From contig JACKKY010000004.1 in NCBI GenBank assembly GCA_024236175.1, positions 384,501 through 448,500 of the forward strand: a DNA stretch of 64,000 nucleotides. The letters run 5' to 3'. The translations under genes were made by a program, and so were the position numbers. This document shows, in pieces, positions 25,852-33,987 of this stretch. How positions within the stretch are numbered: position 1 is the first letter of the stretch; every line of letters starts with the position of its first letter. The notes beneath the pieces were generated by a model. The model did no database searches, was not told the DNA's origin, and saw only the letters and a program-made list of their open reading frames with translations. Origin of the DNA: Novosphingobium sp. GTDB lineage: Bacteria; Pseudomonadota; Alphaproteobacteria; Sphingomonadales; Sphingomonadaceae.

Positions 25852-26628
25852 CTAGCCCGCCAGCGCGTTGAACAGCGACCAGCCGCTTGTCAGCGTCAGG
25901 ATCGCACCGACGAGGATGAGCATGGTCTTGGGCGAGAGCCGCTTGGCCATGATCGCACCGAAGGGGGCGGCCATTACGCCCCCGATCAGCAATCCGAGCG
26001 TTGCGCCGGCGATGTCGGCAAATCCCAGATTGAAGACGAAGGCCGCCGAAATGCTCAGCGTCAGAAAGAATTCGACGCTGTTGACCGTGCCGACGACCTT
26101 GCGCGGCTCGGCGCCCTGGACCAGCAGGTTGGAAGTCACGACCGGTCCCCATCCGCCGCCGCCGGCGGCATCGAGGAAGCCGCCCAGCAGCCCCAGAGGC
26201 TCGACGATTTTCGGCTTCAACAGCTTGGGCGGGTAGAGGATGCCGCGCACGAACAGCCAGACGCCGACGCCCGAAAGATAGGCGAGGACGAACGGCTTGA
26301 TGACGGCGCCGTCGATATTGGAAAGCAGGTAGGCACCGGCAACGCCGCCGACCACTCCCGGTATCAGCAGGCGAAAGAACAGCCTGAAATCGACATTGCC
26401 GTGGATCAGGTGATTGATCCCGGAAATCGCGGTGGTGAAGGTTTCGACGACATGGACCCGGGCCGAAGCCTGCGCCGGGGGGACGCCCATCACGCCCACC
26501 AGCATGGTGTTGGTGATCACCCCGAAAGCCATCCCGAGGGCCCCGTCAATGGCCTGGGCTAGAAATCCGATGGCGATGAAGGGAAGCAGGTAGGCGAGAT
26601 CGAACGAGCCGAACTCCAGCATTGTCAT
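25852..26628 (-). CDS. TSUP/TauE-SafE family anion transporter
   Basis: This 258-residue protein has about eight membrane helices and the two family repeats, IGFLAQAIDGALGMAFG and FLDAAGGGGWGPVVTSNLL. TSUP members move sulfite, sulfonates or related organo-sulfur anions; the direction and substrate are unknown. A second ATG (26622) is only two codons away. It ends convergently with the redoxin gene, 6 bases apart. Confidence 0.92.
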   Translation of the reverse strand: MTMLEFGSFDLAYLLPFIAIGFLAQAIDGALGMAFGVITNTMLVGVMGVPPAQASARVHVVETFTTAISGINHLIHGNVDFRLFFRLLIPGVVGGVAGAYLLSNIDGAVIKPFVLAYLSGVGVWLFVRGILYPPKLLKPKIVEPLGLLGGFLDAAGGGGWGPVVTSNLLVQGAEPRKVVGTVNSVEFFLTLSISAAFVFNLGFADIAGATLGLLIGGVMAAPFGAIMAKRLSPKTMLILVGAILTLTSGWSLFNALAG

Positions 26629-26796
26629 GCAACCTTTGAATGGCCGCTCTCTGCCGGAGACAGCCTGGCTTGTGATGGGAAGGGGTTATCCGCAAGCGGG
26701 ACGGCTGGAAAACGAGTTCAGCATGGTCCCCTGCAAGAAAGTATTTTGCGCTGATCGTCCGGCGGTGTCGCAGGGCGAACACTGCCATCGCCCAAT

Positions 26797-27207
26797 CTAG
26801 AGCTGAACCGCAGCGGGCGGGGCGAAATTCCGACCCGGCTGCATCTCGAATCCGGGATCGAACTCGGAATAGTTGCAGGTCAGCTCCTCGCCCTCGGCGA
26901 TGTCGCGCACGGCCCAGGCGATCTCGGCATTGCGAAAGTCCGTGTTCGGCGTGTCGCTGTGATTCATGAAGCGGCCGTTATCGAATTCGAGTACGATGAT
27001 ACCGGGCCGGGTCATATGCGGATAACCGTAGCGCTCGACGAATTGCCGCTGCAGCTCCGGCAGGACAGCCAGTTCGGCGACTGCCAGCAACAGATCGAAT
27101 TTTTCCTCGAGAATCCAGATCGGGGTGCCGCCCCTGATCGGGGCGGAGGCAAAGATGCCGACCCCCTCGATTTCGCTGGGGCCGACATAGGTCGGAACGA
27201 TCATCAT
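26797..27207 (-). CDS. SET-domain protein (lysine methyltransferase-like)
   Basis: The 136-residue product is almost entirely a SET domain: N-terminal EIEGVGIFASAPIRGGTPIW, the cofactor/substrate motif FMNHSDTPNTDF (NHS at 82-84) and EELTCNYSEF (Tyr113). These are the residues that bind S-adenosylmethionine and the target lysine in eukaryotic enzymes. Bacterial SET proteins are rare and often acquired; the target here is unknown. It is monocistronic, with a 257-base region separating it from the next gene. Confidence 0.88.
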   Translation of the reverse strand: MMIVPTYVGPSEIEGVGIFASAPIRGGTPIWILEEKFDLLLAVAELAVLPELQRQFVERYGYPHMTRPGIIVLEFDNGRFMNHSDTPNTDFRNAEIAWAVRDIAEGEELTCNYSEFDPGFEMQPGRNFAPPAAVQL

Positions 27208-27464
27208 CGCTCGTGTATCCGGGCACTCGAATCAGCGGGCGCCCACGCATCGCCGGAACATCCGGCAACGGGCGGATTGATGCTTCAACTCGCGCTTTCC
27301 GGCAATGGGAAAAATTGGCGTCAGGATACTCCCGGTCGTTCGAAATTCCCGCCGCTTCCAGCAGACAATTTCAGGGTGCGTAATTTCGATAGACAGCCCC
27401 TGCAATTGGGAGTACCGGCGCGCGCCCTTCCAATCGTGGAAGCAGGCACCATTGGGAAACGCAA

Positions 27465-27713
27465 ATGAAGAAGAATGCACTGTTCCTGATTGCCACTTCG
27501 GCTTCGCTCCTTCTGGCCGCGTGCCAGGAAAAGGTCGAAGAAGCGGCCGCCGCCGAAACCGAAGCAACCGCAGTCGAAGCACCTGCCGAAGCCACTGCCG
27601 AAGCTCCGGCTGATGCAACCGTCGACGCTGCTGCAGCTGACGCAGCCGCACCGGCAGAGGCTCCGGCCGACGCAGCCGCCGACGCCGCTGCGGAAACGCC
27701 TGCCGAAATGTAA
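27465..27713 (+). CDS. small Ala/Glu-rich lipoprotein
   Basis: The 82-residue product has a textbook lipoprotein signal (KNALFLIATSASLLLAAC, lipid Cys20) followed by a low-complexity acidic tail built from Glu, Ala, Pro and Asp (repeated APAEA/ADAAA units). A strong ribosome region and a perfect downstream hairpin show it is a real monocistronic unit. It may be an outer-membrane tethered acidic linker protein. No family is recognised. Confidence 0.75.
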   Translation: MKKNALFLIATSASLLLAACQEKVEEAAAAETEATAVEAPAEATAEAPADATVDAAAADAAAPAEAPADAAADAAAETPAEM

Positions 27714-27739
27714 GCGACCTTCCCGGAGGTCCAGTGACG

Positions 27740-27766
27740 GGGCGCGCAGGCAGAGTCTGCGCGCCC
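27740..27766. terminator. 10-bp perfect hairpin between convergent genes
   Basis: gggcgcgcag (27740-27749) pairs with ctgcgcgccc (27757-27766) around a 7-base loop. It lies between the rightward lipoprotein gene and the leftward TIM-barrel gene, so it can end both. No long T-tract. Confidence 0.65.
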
Positions 27767-27794
27767 TCCCACCACAATTCCCAGCCCGATCCGG

Positions 27795-28622
27795 CTAGGC
27801 CCCGAGCGCCCGGGCAGCGGCGACCACTCCGGCGGCGTGCTCGCGTGGAGTCATGCCGGAGCGGAAACGCTCGATCATCGGTACTTCCAGCCCGATCGCG
27901 CAATCGAGCGGCAGCGCGGCCACCCAGTCGCGCAGCGGCAGTTCCCCTTCCCCCGGCACCATCCGTTCGAACATGGCTTCCTGCATGTAGCTGGACCCCG
28001 GCGACTGCGCGGGCGCATCGCACATCTGGGCATAGCCGATCAGCGTGGGATCGAGTTCCGCGATATCTTCCAGCGTGCCGCCGGACCGGAAGAAGTGCAT
28101 CGAATCGAACATCAGCCGGCAACGGCCGCGCCCGACATGCTCCACCACCGCAAGGGCGTCACCCACCGAATTGACCGCGTGGGGCGGCGCGAATTCGACC
28201 ATGAACTGCATGCCGCGCACGGTCACCATTTCCGCCAGCATGGCATACTGGTCGTGCGCCCGCGGCAGGTCGTGCTCGGTGCAGATGGCGTTGATCCGCC
28301 ACACGCCCAGATCGGCCATGACGTCAAGCTGGCCGGCGGCGTCGACCACATCCTGCTCCGGACAGACGCGAAAGCCCTCGCCCAGCCCGATATGCACGCC
28401 GGTATCGCGCAGCGCCGCCTTGGTCTCGCGGCGCAGCGCCGTATCGTCCACCAGCGACCAGTCGGGATAGAGTTCCACGTCCGGGTAACCGAAGGGCGCG
28501 AGGGGCAGCTTCATCAGCCCGGTCGAAATCGAGACACAGCCGAGCTCGGCGGCGAGTTCGACATGCTCGACCGGCGGCATGCCCAGCAGGGTGAGCATCT
28601 CTATACCGAGACGGTTCGCCAT
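27795..28622 (-). CDS. TIM-barrel sugar phosphate isomerase/epimerase-like protein (copy 1)
   Basis: This 275-residue protein belongs to the AP-endonuclease-2/xylose-isomerase-like TIM barrels. Likely metal ligands lie in FMVEFAPPHAVNS (Glu), LMFDSMHFFRSGG (Asp, His) and GLEVPM (Glu). It opens MANRLGIEMLTLLGMPPVEH, nearly the same as the next gene, with which it forms a tandem paralog pair. The enzyme could isomerise or cleave a sugar- or keto-acid-like compound; the substrate is unknown. Confidence 0.85.
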   Translation of the reverse strand: MANRLGIEMLTLLGMPPVEHVELAAELGCVSISTGLMKLPLAPFGYPDVELYPDWSLVDDTALRRETKAALRDTGVHIGLGEGFRVCPEQDVVDAAGQLDVMADLGVWRINAICTEHDLPRAHDQYAMLAEMVTVRGMQFMVEFAPPHAVNSVGDALAVVEHVGRGRCRLMFDSMHFFRSGGTLEDIAELDPTLIGYAQMCDAPAQSPGSSYMQEAMFERMVPGEGELPLRDWVAALPLDCAIGLEVPMIERFRSGMTPREHAAGVVAAARALGA

Positions 28623-28633
28623 GCCTGCTCCTC

Positions 28634-29464
28634 CTAGGCGCCCAGTGCGCGCGCGGCGGCAAGACAGCGCGCGGCATGATCGCGCGGAGCCATGCCGCCG
28701 CGCAGATCCTCAAGCCGGGGCACTTCGCAGCTGATCGTGACATCGGCGGGAAGCGCCGCGATCAGCTCCGCCAGCGGCAATTCGCCTTCGCCAGGCACCA
28801 TCCGCGCGAACATCGCCATGCTGAAATATTCCTCTTCCGGCGGCCCGGCGGGGCTGTCGGCAAGCTGGACATATCCGATCAGCGCCGGATCGAGCGCGCG
28901 AAGCTTCTCCACCGTCCCGCCGGTGCGGAAGAAATGCATGGTGTCGATCAGCAACCGGGCCTTGCCCGCGCCGATGTGGTCGACAACCTCAAGCGCGCGC
29001 TCGATGCAGTTCAGCCCCGTCGGCGGGAAGAATTCCATGGTGAAACCCATGTCCCGCGCCAACGCCATTTCGGCCAGCTCGGCCAGTTCATCCTTCGCCG
29101 CGCCGCTGGCGACCATCTCGTCGTCCATGCAGATGGCGTTGATCCGCAAGGCGCCGAGTTCCGCCATCAGGTCGAGATCGCCGGCGAAGTCGGCAGGCTT
29201 GCAGTCCGGCGCGACCCGGAAGCCCTCGCCGAGGCCGATCGAAACGCCCGTGTCGCGCATCGCCACTTTCATCTCGCGGCGCAGCTCCGCGTCGTCCCGC
29301 AACGACCACTCGGGATAGAACACGTCGTCGAGCCCGAACATCGAGAGCGGCAGCCCGCTAAGGCCGCTCGACACCTCGCGGCAGCCCAGTTCGCCTGCCA
29401 GCGAGACATATTCCACCGGCGGCATGCCCAGCAGGGTGAGCATTTCGATGCCGTGCCTGCTCAT
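28634..29464 (-). CDS. TIM-barrel sugar phosphate isomerase/epimerase-like protein (copy 2)
   Basis: The 276-residue paralog of the downstream gene (same fold, shared blocks such as IEMLTLLGMPPVEY, GLGEGFRV, MHFFRTGGT and RMVPGEGELPL). It starts at ATG 29464, overlapping the SDR stop by four bases, so SDR, copy 2 and copy 1 form one leftward operon. Likely divalent metal ligands are in FTMEFFPPTG, LLIDTMHFF and CEVPRL. Duplication with divergence suggests two related substrates or successive steps. Confidence 0.85.
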   Translation of the reverse strand: MSRHGIEMLTLLGMPPVEYVSLAGELGCREVSSGLSGLPLSMFGLDDVFYPEWSLRDDAELRREMKVAMRDTGVSIGLGEGFRVAPDCKPADFAGDLDLMAELGALRINAICMDDEMVASGAAKDELAELAEMALARDMGFTMEFFPPTGLNCIERALEVVDHIGAGKARLLIDTMHFFRTGGTVEKLRALDPALIGYVQLADSPAGPPEEEYFSMAMFARMVPGEGELPLAELIAALPADVTISCEVPRLEDLRGGMAPRDHAARCLAAARALGA

Positions 29465-30336
29465 GAGGACGGCGCCATCATCTTGAGAATCTCTTCAGGG
29501 ACTTCGGGATTGCCCCGGTCACCGCTTTCGAACTCGGCGATCTTGGCGCGGATAAAGGCGTCGGGCGAAGCGGCCCAGCGCTTGACGATGTCGAAAGCGA
29601 CGTCATCGGACGGGATGAGGATCCCGCCCGCTTCCATGCCGTCGGCCAGTTTGGTCGCCAGTTCCTGCGGGAGCAGGAGGCGGGTCTCCGCCCCGGGGCC
29701 GCGCATCGGGCAATCCTCGGTCCAGCTGGTCATCGAATCCATCACGCTCGTCGCGACCGGGCCGGGGATCAGGCAGGAGACGCGGATACCCTGCGGCTCG
29801 AGGTAGATTGCCAGGTTCTGCGTCATCGCGATCACCGCCGCCTTGGCCGCCGCATAGGGCACGCGGCTGGCGGCATAGGGATACAGCCCGGCGAAGGAGG
29901 CAGTGTTGACGATATGCCCGCTGCCGCGCGCCAGGAATTTGGGCAGGAAATGCTGCACGCCGCGCACCGCCGCGAAATAGTTGAGATCCATGATCCGCTG
30001 CCATTCGGACATGGGAATGTCCTCGGGATGGCCGTTCAGCATGCCGCCGACATTGTTCATCACGATGTCGATCTCGCCCAGTTCCGCTTCCGCCCGCGAC
30101 GCGGCAGCTGCAACCGATTCGTCCTGCATGACGTTGGCCGACAACGCGACCGCGATTCCCCCCGCCGCCACGATCTCGTCCGCCGTCTCTTGCGCGGCGT
30201 CCTCGGCGATGTCCGCAACCGCGAGCCGCGCCCCGCGCCGCGCCCATTCCTGGGCCACCGCCTTGCCGATGCCTTTCGCGCCTCCGAATATCAGCGCGTT
30301 GGCGCCGGCGAAAAGCGCACCTGCATTGTCCGTCAT
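29461..30336 (-). CDS. short-chain dehydrogenase/reductase
   Basis: The 291-residue SDR has the Rossmann motif GGAKGIGKAVAQEW (residues about 18-31), the structural NNVGG, and the active-site Ser in NTASFAGLYPY with Tyr and Lys in PYAAAK. I start at ATG 30336 (MTDNAGALFAG), placing the motif at the usual distance. It would oxidise an alcohol or reduce a ketone with NAD(P). It leads the operon with the two TIM-barrel genes. Confidence 0.92.
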   Translation of the reverse strand: MTDNAGALFAGANALIFGGAKGIGKAVAQEWARRGARLAVADIAEDAAQETADEIVAAGGIAVALSANVMQDESVAAAASRAEAELGEIDIVMNNVGGMLNGHPEDIPMSEWQRIMDLNYFAAVRGVQHFLPKFLARGSGHIVNTASFAGLYPYAASRVPYAAAKAAVIAMTQNLAIYLEPQGIRVSCLIPGPVATSVMDSMTSWTEDCPMRGPGAETRLLLPQELATKLADGMEAGGILIPSDDVAFDIVKRWAASPDAFIRAKIAEFESGDRGNPEVPEEILKMMAPSS

Positions 30337-30468
30337 AAAACCTCTCCGCATCCTGGAACCCTTCGGTCTGGCCGCAGCTTGACACACTTTGCGCAGCGAT
30401 TGAAATGGCCGAGTTCACGCAATACGCGCTGACCGGGAAAAACCCGGCCCGAACCGGGAGAGGCTCCG

Positions 30469-31386
30469 ATGAAGACGTCGCTTTACATACCGCTGCACCT
30501 CGTCCTCGACGACCTGAGCAAGACCGGGGACAGCCTGGCCGCAATCGGCCGCGCTGCCGAGGACGCCGGTTTCGATGCCTGCAACCTGACCGACCATCCC
30601 GCCCCGACGGCCAAATGGCGCCATTCCGGCGGGCATGACGCGCTCGACCCGTTCGCCGCGCTGTGCTTCATCGCCGCGGCCACAAGGCGCATCAGGCTGC
30701 ACACCCACATCGTGGTGCTGCCCTATCGCAATCCCTTCGTTACCGCGAAATGCATCACGACGCTCGACGTGGTCTCGAACGGGCGCGCGATCATCGGCGT
30801 CGGGGCGGGATACATGAAGGGCGAGTATTTCGCGCTCGGCATGGACTACGACACGCGCGGCCCGGCCATGGACGAGGCGCTGACAGTGATGAAACAGGCG
30901 TGGAGCGGGGAGCCCGTCAGTTACGAGGGAAGAGCGTTCAGCGCCCGCGACATCCTGCCGACCCCGGTCCCGGTCCGAAAACCGCATCCCACGTTGTGGG
31001 GCGGCGGCAACAGCAAGTCCGCGATCCGCCGCGCGGCCGAACACTGCGACGGATTCTCCCCCTTCTATGCCGCACCCGCTCAGGCGGCGCGCAACAAGAC
31101 CGTCCCGCTGGAGACGCTGGCGGACCTGCGCGAGAAGATCGCTCTCTACAGGGACGAGCTGGAGCGTTTCGGCCGGACCGGCGATTTCGACATCTGCTCA
31201 GGCCCGAGCGAAAGTCTGGAGGCCTGCGACGCGGCATCGAAACAGCTGTTGCTCGACCAGGCCGGCGAGATGGCCGGAATGGGCGTGAACTGGATGCTCG
31301 CCGGCGTCCCCGGCGAGACGCTGGAGGAGTTCCTCGACGCGATCGCCTGGTTCGGCGCGGAAGTGCGCCCCGAACTGCCCGGCTGA
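30469..31386 (+). CDS. LLM-class flavin-dependent oxidoreductase (TIGR03619-like)
   Basis: The 305-residue luciferase-like protein begins MKTSLYIPLHLVLDDLSKTG and shows AIGRAAEDAGFDACNLTDHPAP, HTHIVVLPYRNPFVTAK and GVGAGYMKGEYFALG, the usual FMN/F420 pocket landmarks of the Rv2161c-like group. It sits divergently from the SDR operon across a 132-base region that must hold both promoters. The cofactor and substrate are not predictable. Confidence 0.88.
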   Translation: MKTSLYIPLHLVLDDLSKTGDSLAAIGRAAEDAGFDACNLTDHPAPTAKWRHSGGHDALDPFAALCFIAAATRRIRLHTHIVVLPYRNPFVTAKCITTLDVVSNGRAIIGVGAGYMKGEYFALGMDYDTRGPAMDEALTVMKQAWSGEPVSYEGRAFSARDILPTPVPVRKPHPTLWGGGNSKSAIRRAAEHCDGFSPFYAAPAQAARNKTVPLETLADLREKIALYRDELERFGRTGDFDICSGPSESLEACDAASKQLLLDQAGEMAGMGVNWMLAGVPGETLEEFLDAIAWFGAEVRPELPG

Positions 31387-31394
31387 CCCCGGGC

Positions 31395-32627
31395 TCAGCT
31401 CTTCCGTGTCCAGGCGATCGGCAGGCTGTCGACGTTGAAGGTCGAGCCGGCGTGATAGGTGTATTGCGCACCTTCCGGGATGTGGATGTCGTCGAAGCGG
31501 TTGAGGAAACTCTCCAGCGCGATCCTGATTTCCCGGCGAGCGAGATGCAGGCCGAGGCACAGGTGCGGGCCGCTGGCGAAAGCCAGCATGGCTTCCTTGC
31601 GGTCCAGATCGGCTTCGTGCGGGTTGGGATAGGCTTCGGGATCGCGGGCGGCGATGAAGATCGGCATGTTGACGGAGTCGCCCTTCTTCAGTTCGACGCC
31701 GTGCCACGTCATGTCCTTCGTCACCATGCGGTCGGTCATGACCACGCTGAACATCCGCAGCAGTTCGTCGACCGCCTTCGGCATCTTGTCGGGATTGTCG
31801 CGCAGCATCTGCTGGAATTCGGGATGCGTCGCGATGTAGCGCATCGACCAGCCGAGCGTGCCGTAAACCGTGTCGAGCCCGCCGGTGTAGAAGGTGTAGA
31901 ACATGCCCAGCATCTCGCCGTCGTTCAGCGGCCGGCCGTCGAGGATCCGCGCGTTGATGATGCTTTCCATCAGCGGCGTGGTCTGCTTCTTCTTCTGCTC
32001 TTCGAGGTGGAATTTCAGATATTCGAGGATCTCGCGCCCGGCGGTCACCATCTGCTCGGGGCTTTCGCTGCGCAGCAGGCCCTGCTCCCAGTCGAAGAAC
32101 TGCCGCAGCATGTCTTCCGGCATGCCCATCAGCCGCAGGAAGATGTGGCTCGGGAAGGGAATCGCGAAATCCTGGACGAAATCGCAGCCGTCCTTGTCCG
32201 CGAATGGCGCGATCAGCCTGTCGCAGGTCTCGCGCACCCCTGCTTCCATGTGGCCGACCGCCTTGGGCGTGAAGAAATGGATCAGCAGCTTGCGGTATTC
32301 GGTGTGCATCGGCGGGTCGATGCGAACCGGGTTGAGGTTCCAGTCGACGCCGAGCGCGAACTTGAGCATGGCCGCCGACGCGTTGTCGCTGGAGAAGCTC
32401 TCCCAGTCGATGAAGGCTTCCCTGAGCAGGGAATGGCGCGCGATCACCCACCCCGGCATGTTCTGCCCGGCGGCCCGGGCATAAAACATCGGCGGGCCGT
32501 CCAGCAGGCGGCTGGCGGCCATGAACGGATCGTCGAGCTCCGAATTGAACTCGTAGAGCGAATTGTCCCACAGCAGCTCGTCGGGAACATGGTCGGGCGC
32601 CCAGGCGGGCCGGGTCTGCGTTGCCAT
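31395..32627 (-). CDS. cytochrome P450 (copy A)
   Basis: The 410-residue soluble P450 has the heme motif FASGPHLCLGLHLARREI with the thiolate Cys, the I-helix TFYTGGLDTVYG and the K-helix ExxR (DELLRMFS). No membrane anchor is present, so electrons must come from a ferredoxin/reductase pair not encoded nearby. It is a tandem duplicate of the next gene upstream, sharing long blocks including the N-terminus MATQTRPA and the C-terminus SLPIAWT. Substrate unknown. Confidence 0.95.
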   Translation of the reverse strand: MATQTRPAWAPDHVPDELLWDNSLYEFNSELDDPFMAASRLLDGPPMFYARAAGQNMPGWVIARHSLLREAFIDWESFSSDNASAAMLKFALGVDWNLNPVRIDPPMHTEYRKLLIHFFTPKAVGHMEAGVRETCDRLIAPFADKDGCDFVQDFAIPFPSHIFLRLMGMPEDMLRQFFDWEQGLLRSESPEQMVTAGREILEYLKFHLEEQKKKQTTPLMESIINARILDGRPLNDGEMLGMFYTFYTGGLDTVYGTLGWSMRYIATHPEFQQMLRDNPDKMPKAVDELLRMFSVVMTDRMVTKDMTWHGVELKKGDSVNMPIFIAARDPEAYPNPHEADLDRKEAMLAFASGPHLCLGLHLARREIRIALESFLNRFDDIHIPEGAQYTYHAGSTFNVDSLPIAWTRKS

Positions 32628-32655
32628 CGAATTCCTCTCCCCTTGCGGCCTGCGC

Positions 32656-33882
32656 CTAGCCCTTCTTCGTCCACGCGATCGGCAGGCTGTCGACGTTGAA
32701 GGTCGGGCCTGCGTGATATTCGTAGTGAGCGCCTTCCGGGATGTGGATGTTGTCGAACTTCTCAAGGAAGGTCTGGATCGCGATCTTTATCTCGCGCCGC
32801 GCCAGGTGCATGCCCAGGCACAGGTGCGGGCCGCTGGCGAAGGCGAGCGGCTGCTCCGACCGGTTGAGGTCCATCTCGTTCGGCTTGGGATAGGCCTCGG
32901 GATCGCGGCAGGCGATGAAGATCGGCATGATGACGAGGTCGTTCTCCTTCATCTGCACGCCGTGCCAGACGAAGTCCTTGGTCACCCGGCGCTGGCTGGA
33001 AACGACGCTGAACATGCGCAGCATCTCCATCACCGCCTTGTCCATCTTGTCCGGGTTGTCGCGCAGGAACTGCTGGTATTCCGGATGCGTCGCGATGTGA
33101 CGCATCGACCAGCTGATCGTCGCATAGACGGTATCGAGCCCGCCGACGTAGAAAGTGTAGAACATGCCGAGGATCTCGCCGTCGGTCAGCGGGCGGCCAT
33201 CCGCGATCCGGGCGTTGAGGATGTTTTCCATCAGCGGCGTCGCCGGCTTCTGCTTCTGCTGCTCGAGATGGAAGATCAGATAGTCGAGAATGTCGCGGCC
33301 GGTCTGAACGCGCTCCTCGATGGACGTGCCGCGCAGCAGCTTCTGCTCCCACTCGAAGAACTGGTTGAGCATGTCCTCGGGCATGCCCATCAGCCGCAGG
33401 AAGATCATGCTGGGGAACGGGATCGCGAAGTCCTTCACGAAATCGCAGCCACCCTTCTCCTCGAACTTCGAAATCAGCTCGTCGCAGGTCTCGCGCACGC
33501 CTTCTTCCATGTGGCCGACGGCCTTGGGCGTGAAAAACGGCGTCAGCACCTTGCGGTAGATCGTGTGCATCGGCGGATCGATGTTGACCGGATTGAGGTT
33601 CCAGTCGACGCCCAGCATCTGGGTCAGGTCCATGCCGCCTTCGCTGGAAAAATGCTCCCAGTCGATGAAGGCTTCCTTGAGCAGGGCGTGGCGGGCGATC
33701 ACCCAGCCCGGGCGCCCCTGCGCGCCATCGCGCGCATAGATGAGCGGCGGCCCGTCGAGCAGGCGGCTGGCTGCCATGAACGGATCGTCGAGCTCCGAAT
33801 TGAATTCGGACAGCGAATGATCCCAGATCAGTTCGGGCGGCACATGCTCGGGGGCGAATGCGGGCCGTGTCTGCGTCGCCAT
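32656..33882 (-). CDS. cytochrome P450 (copy B)
   Basis: The 408-residue P450 has FASGPHLCLGMHLARREI at the heme, the I-helix TFYVGGLDTVYA and the K-helix MEMLRMFS. It precedes copy A in transcription with a 28-base gap, so both are likely one unit with the DUF1214 and CMD-like genes upstream. Sequence blocks are largely shared with copy A, but the substrate-recognition regions (for example SSEGGMDLTQML versus SSDNASAAMLKF) differ, suggesting different substrates. Confidence 0.95.
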   Translation of the reverse strand: MATQTRPAFAPEHVPPELIWDHSLSEFNSELDDPFMAASRLLDGPPLIYARDGAQGRPGWVIARHALLKEAFIDWEHFSSEGGMDLTQMLGVDWNLNPVNIDPPMHTIYRKVLTPFFTPKAVGHMEEGVRETCDELISKFEEKGGCDFVKDFAIPFPSMIFLRLMGMPEDMLNQFFEWEQKLLRGTSIEERVQTGRDILDYLIFHLEQQKQKPATPLMENILNARIADGRPLTDGEILGMFYTFYVGGLDTVYATISWSMRHIATHPEYQQFLRDNPDKMDKAVMEMLRMFSVVSSQRRVTKDFVWHGVQMKENDLVIMPIFIACRDPEAYPKPNEMDLNRSEQPLAFASGPHLCLGMHLARREIKIAIQTFLEKFDNIHIPEGAHYEYHAGPTFNVDSLPIAWTKKG

Positions 33883-33936
33883 GGGTTCGGTCTCCTGCTC
33901 CGCGAGTCCCGGGCATGGCTGCCGGACCCGCCTTTA

Positions 33937-33953
33937 ACTTTGCAGGACAAAGT
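33937..33953. promoter_or_regulatory. 17-bp inverted repeat upstream of P450 copy B
   Basis: actttg (33937-33942) and caaagt (33948-33953) form a perfect 6-5-6 palindrome, 54 bases before the P450 start and within an AT-richer stretch. It has the size of a TetR/MarR-type operator half-site pair. No regulator gene is nearby, so the assignment is only positional. Confidence 0.4.
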
Positions 33954-33987
33954 GAACGATCCCGACGCGATGGTCAATAGGTCTGCG

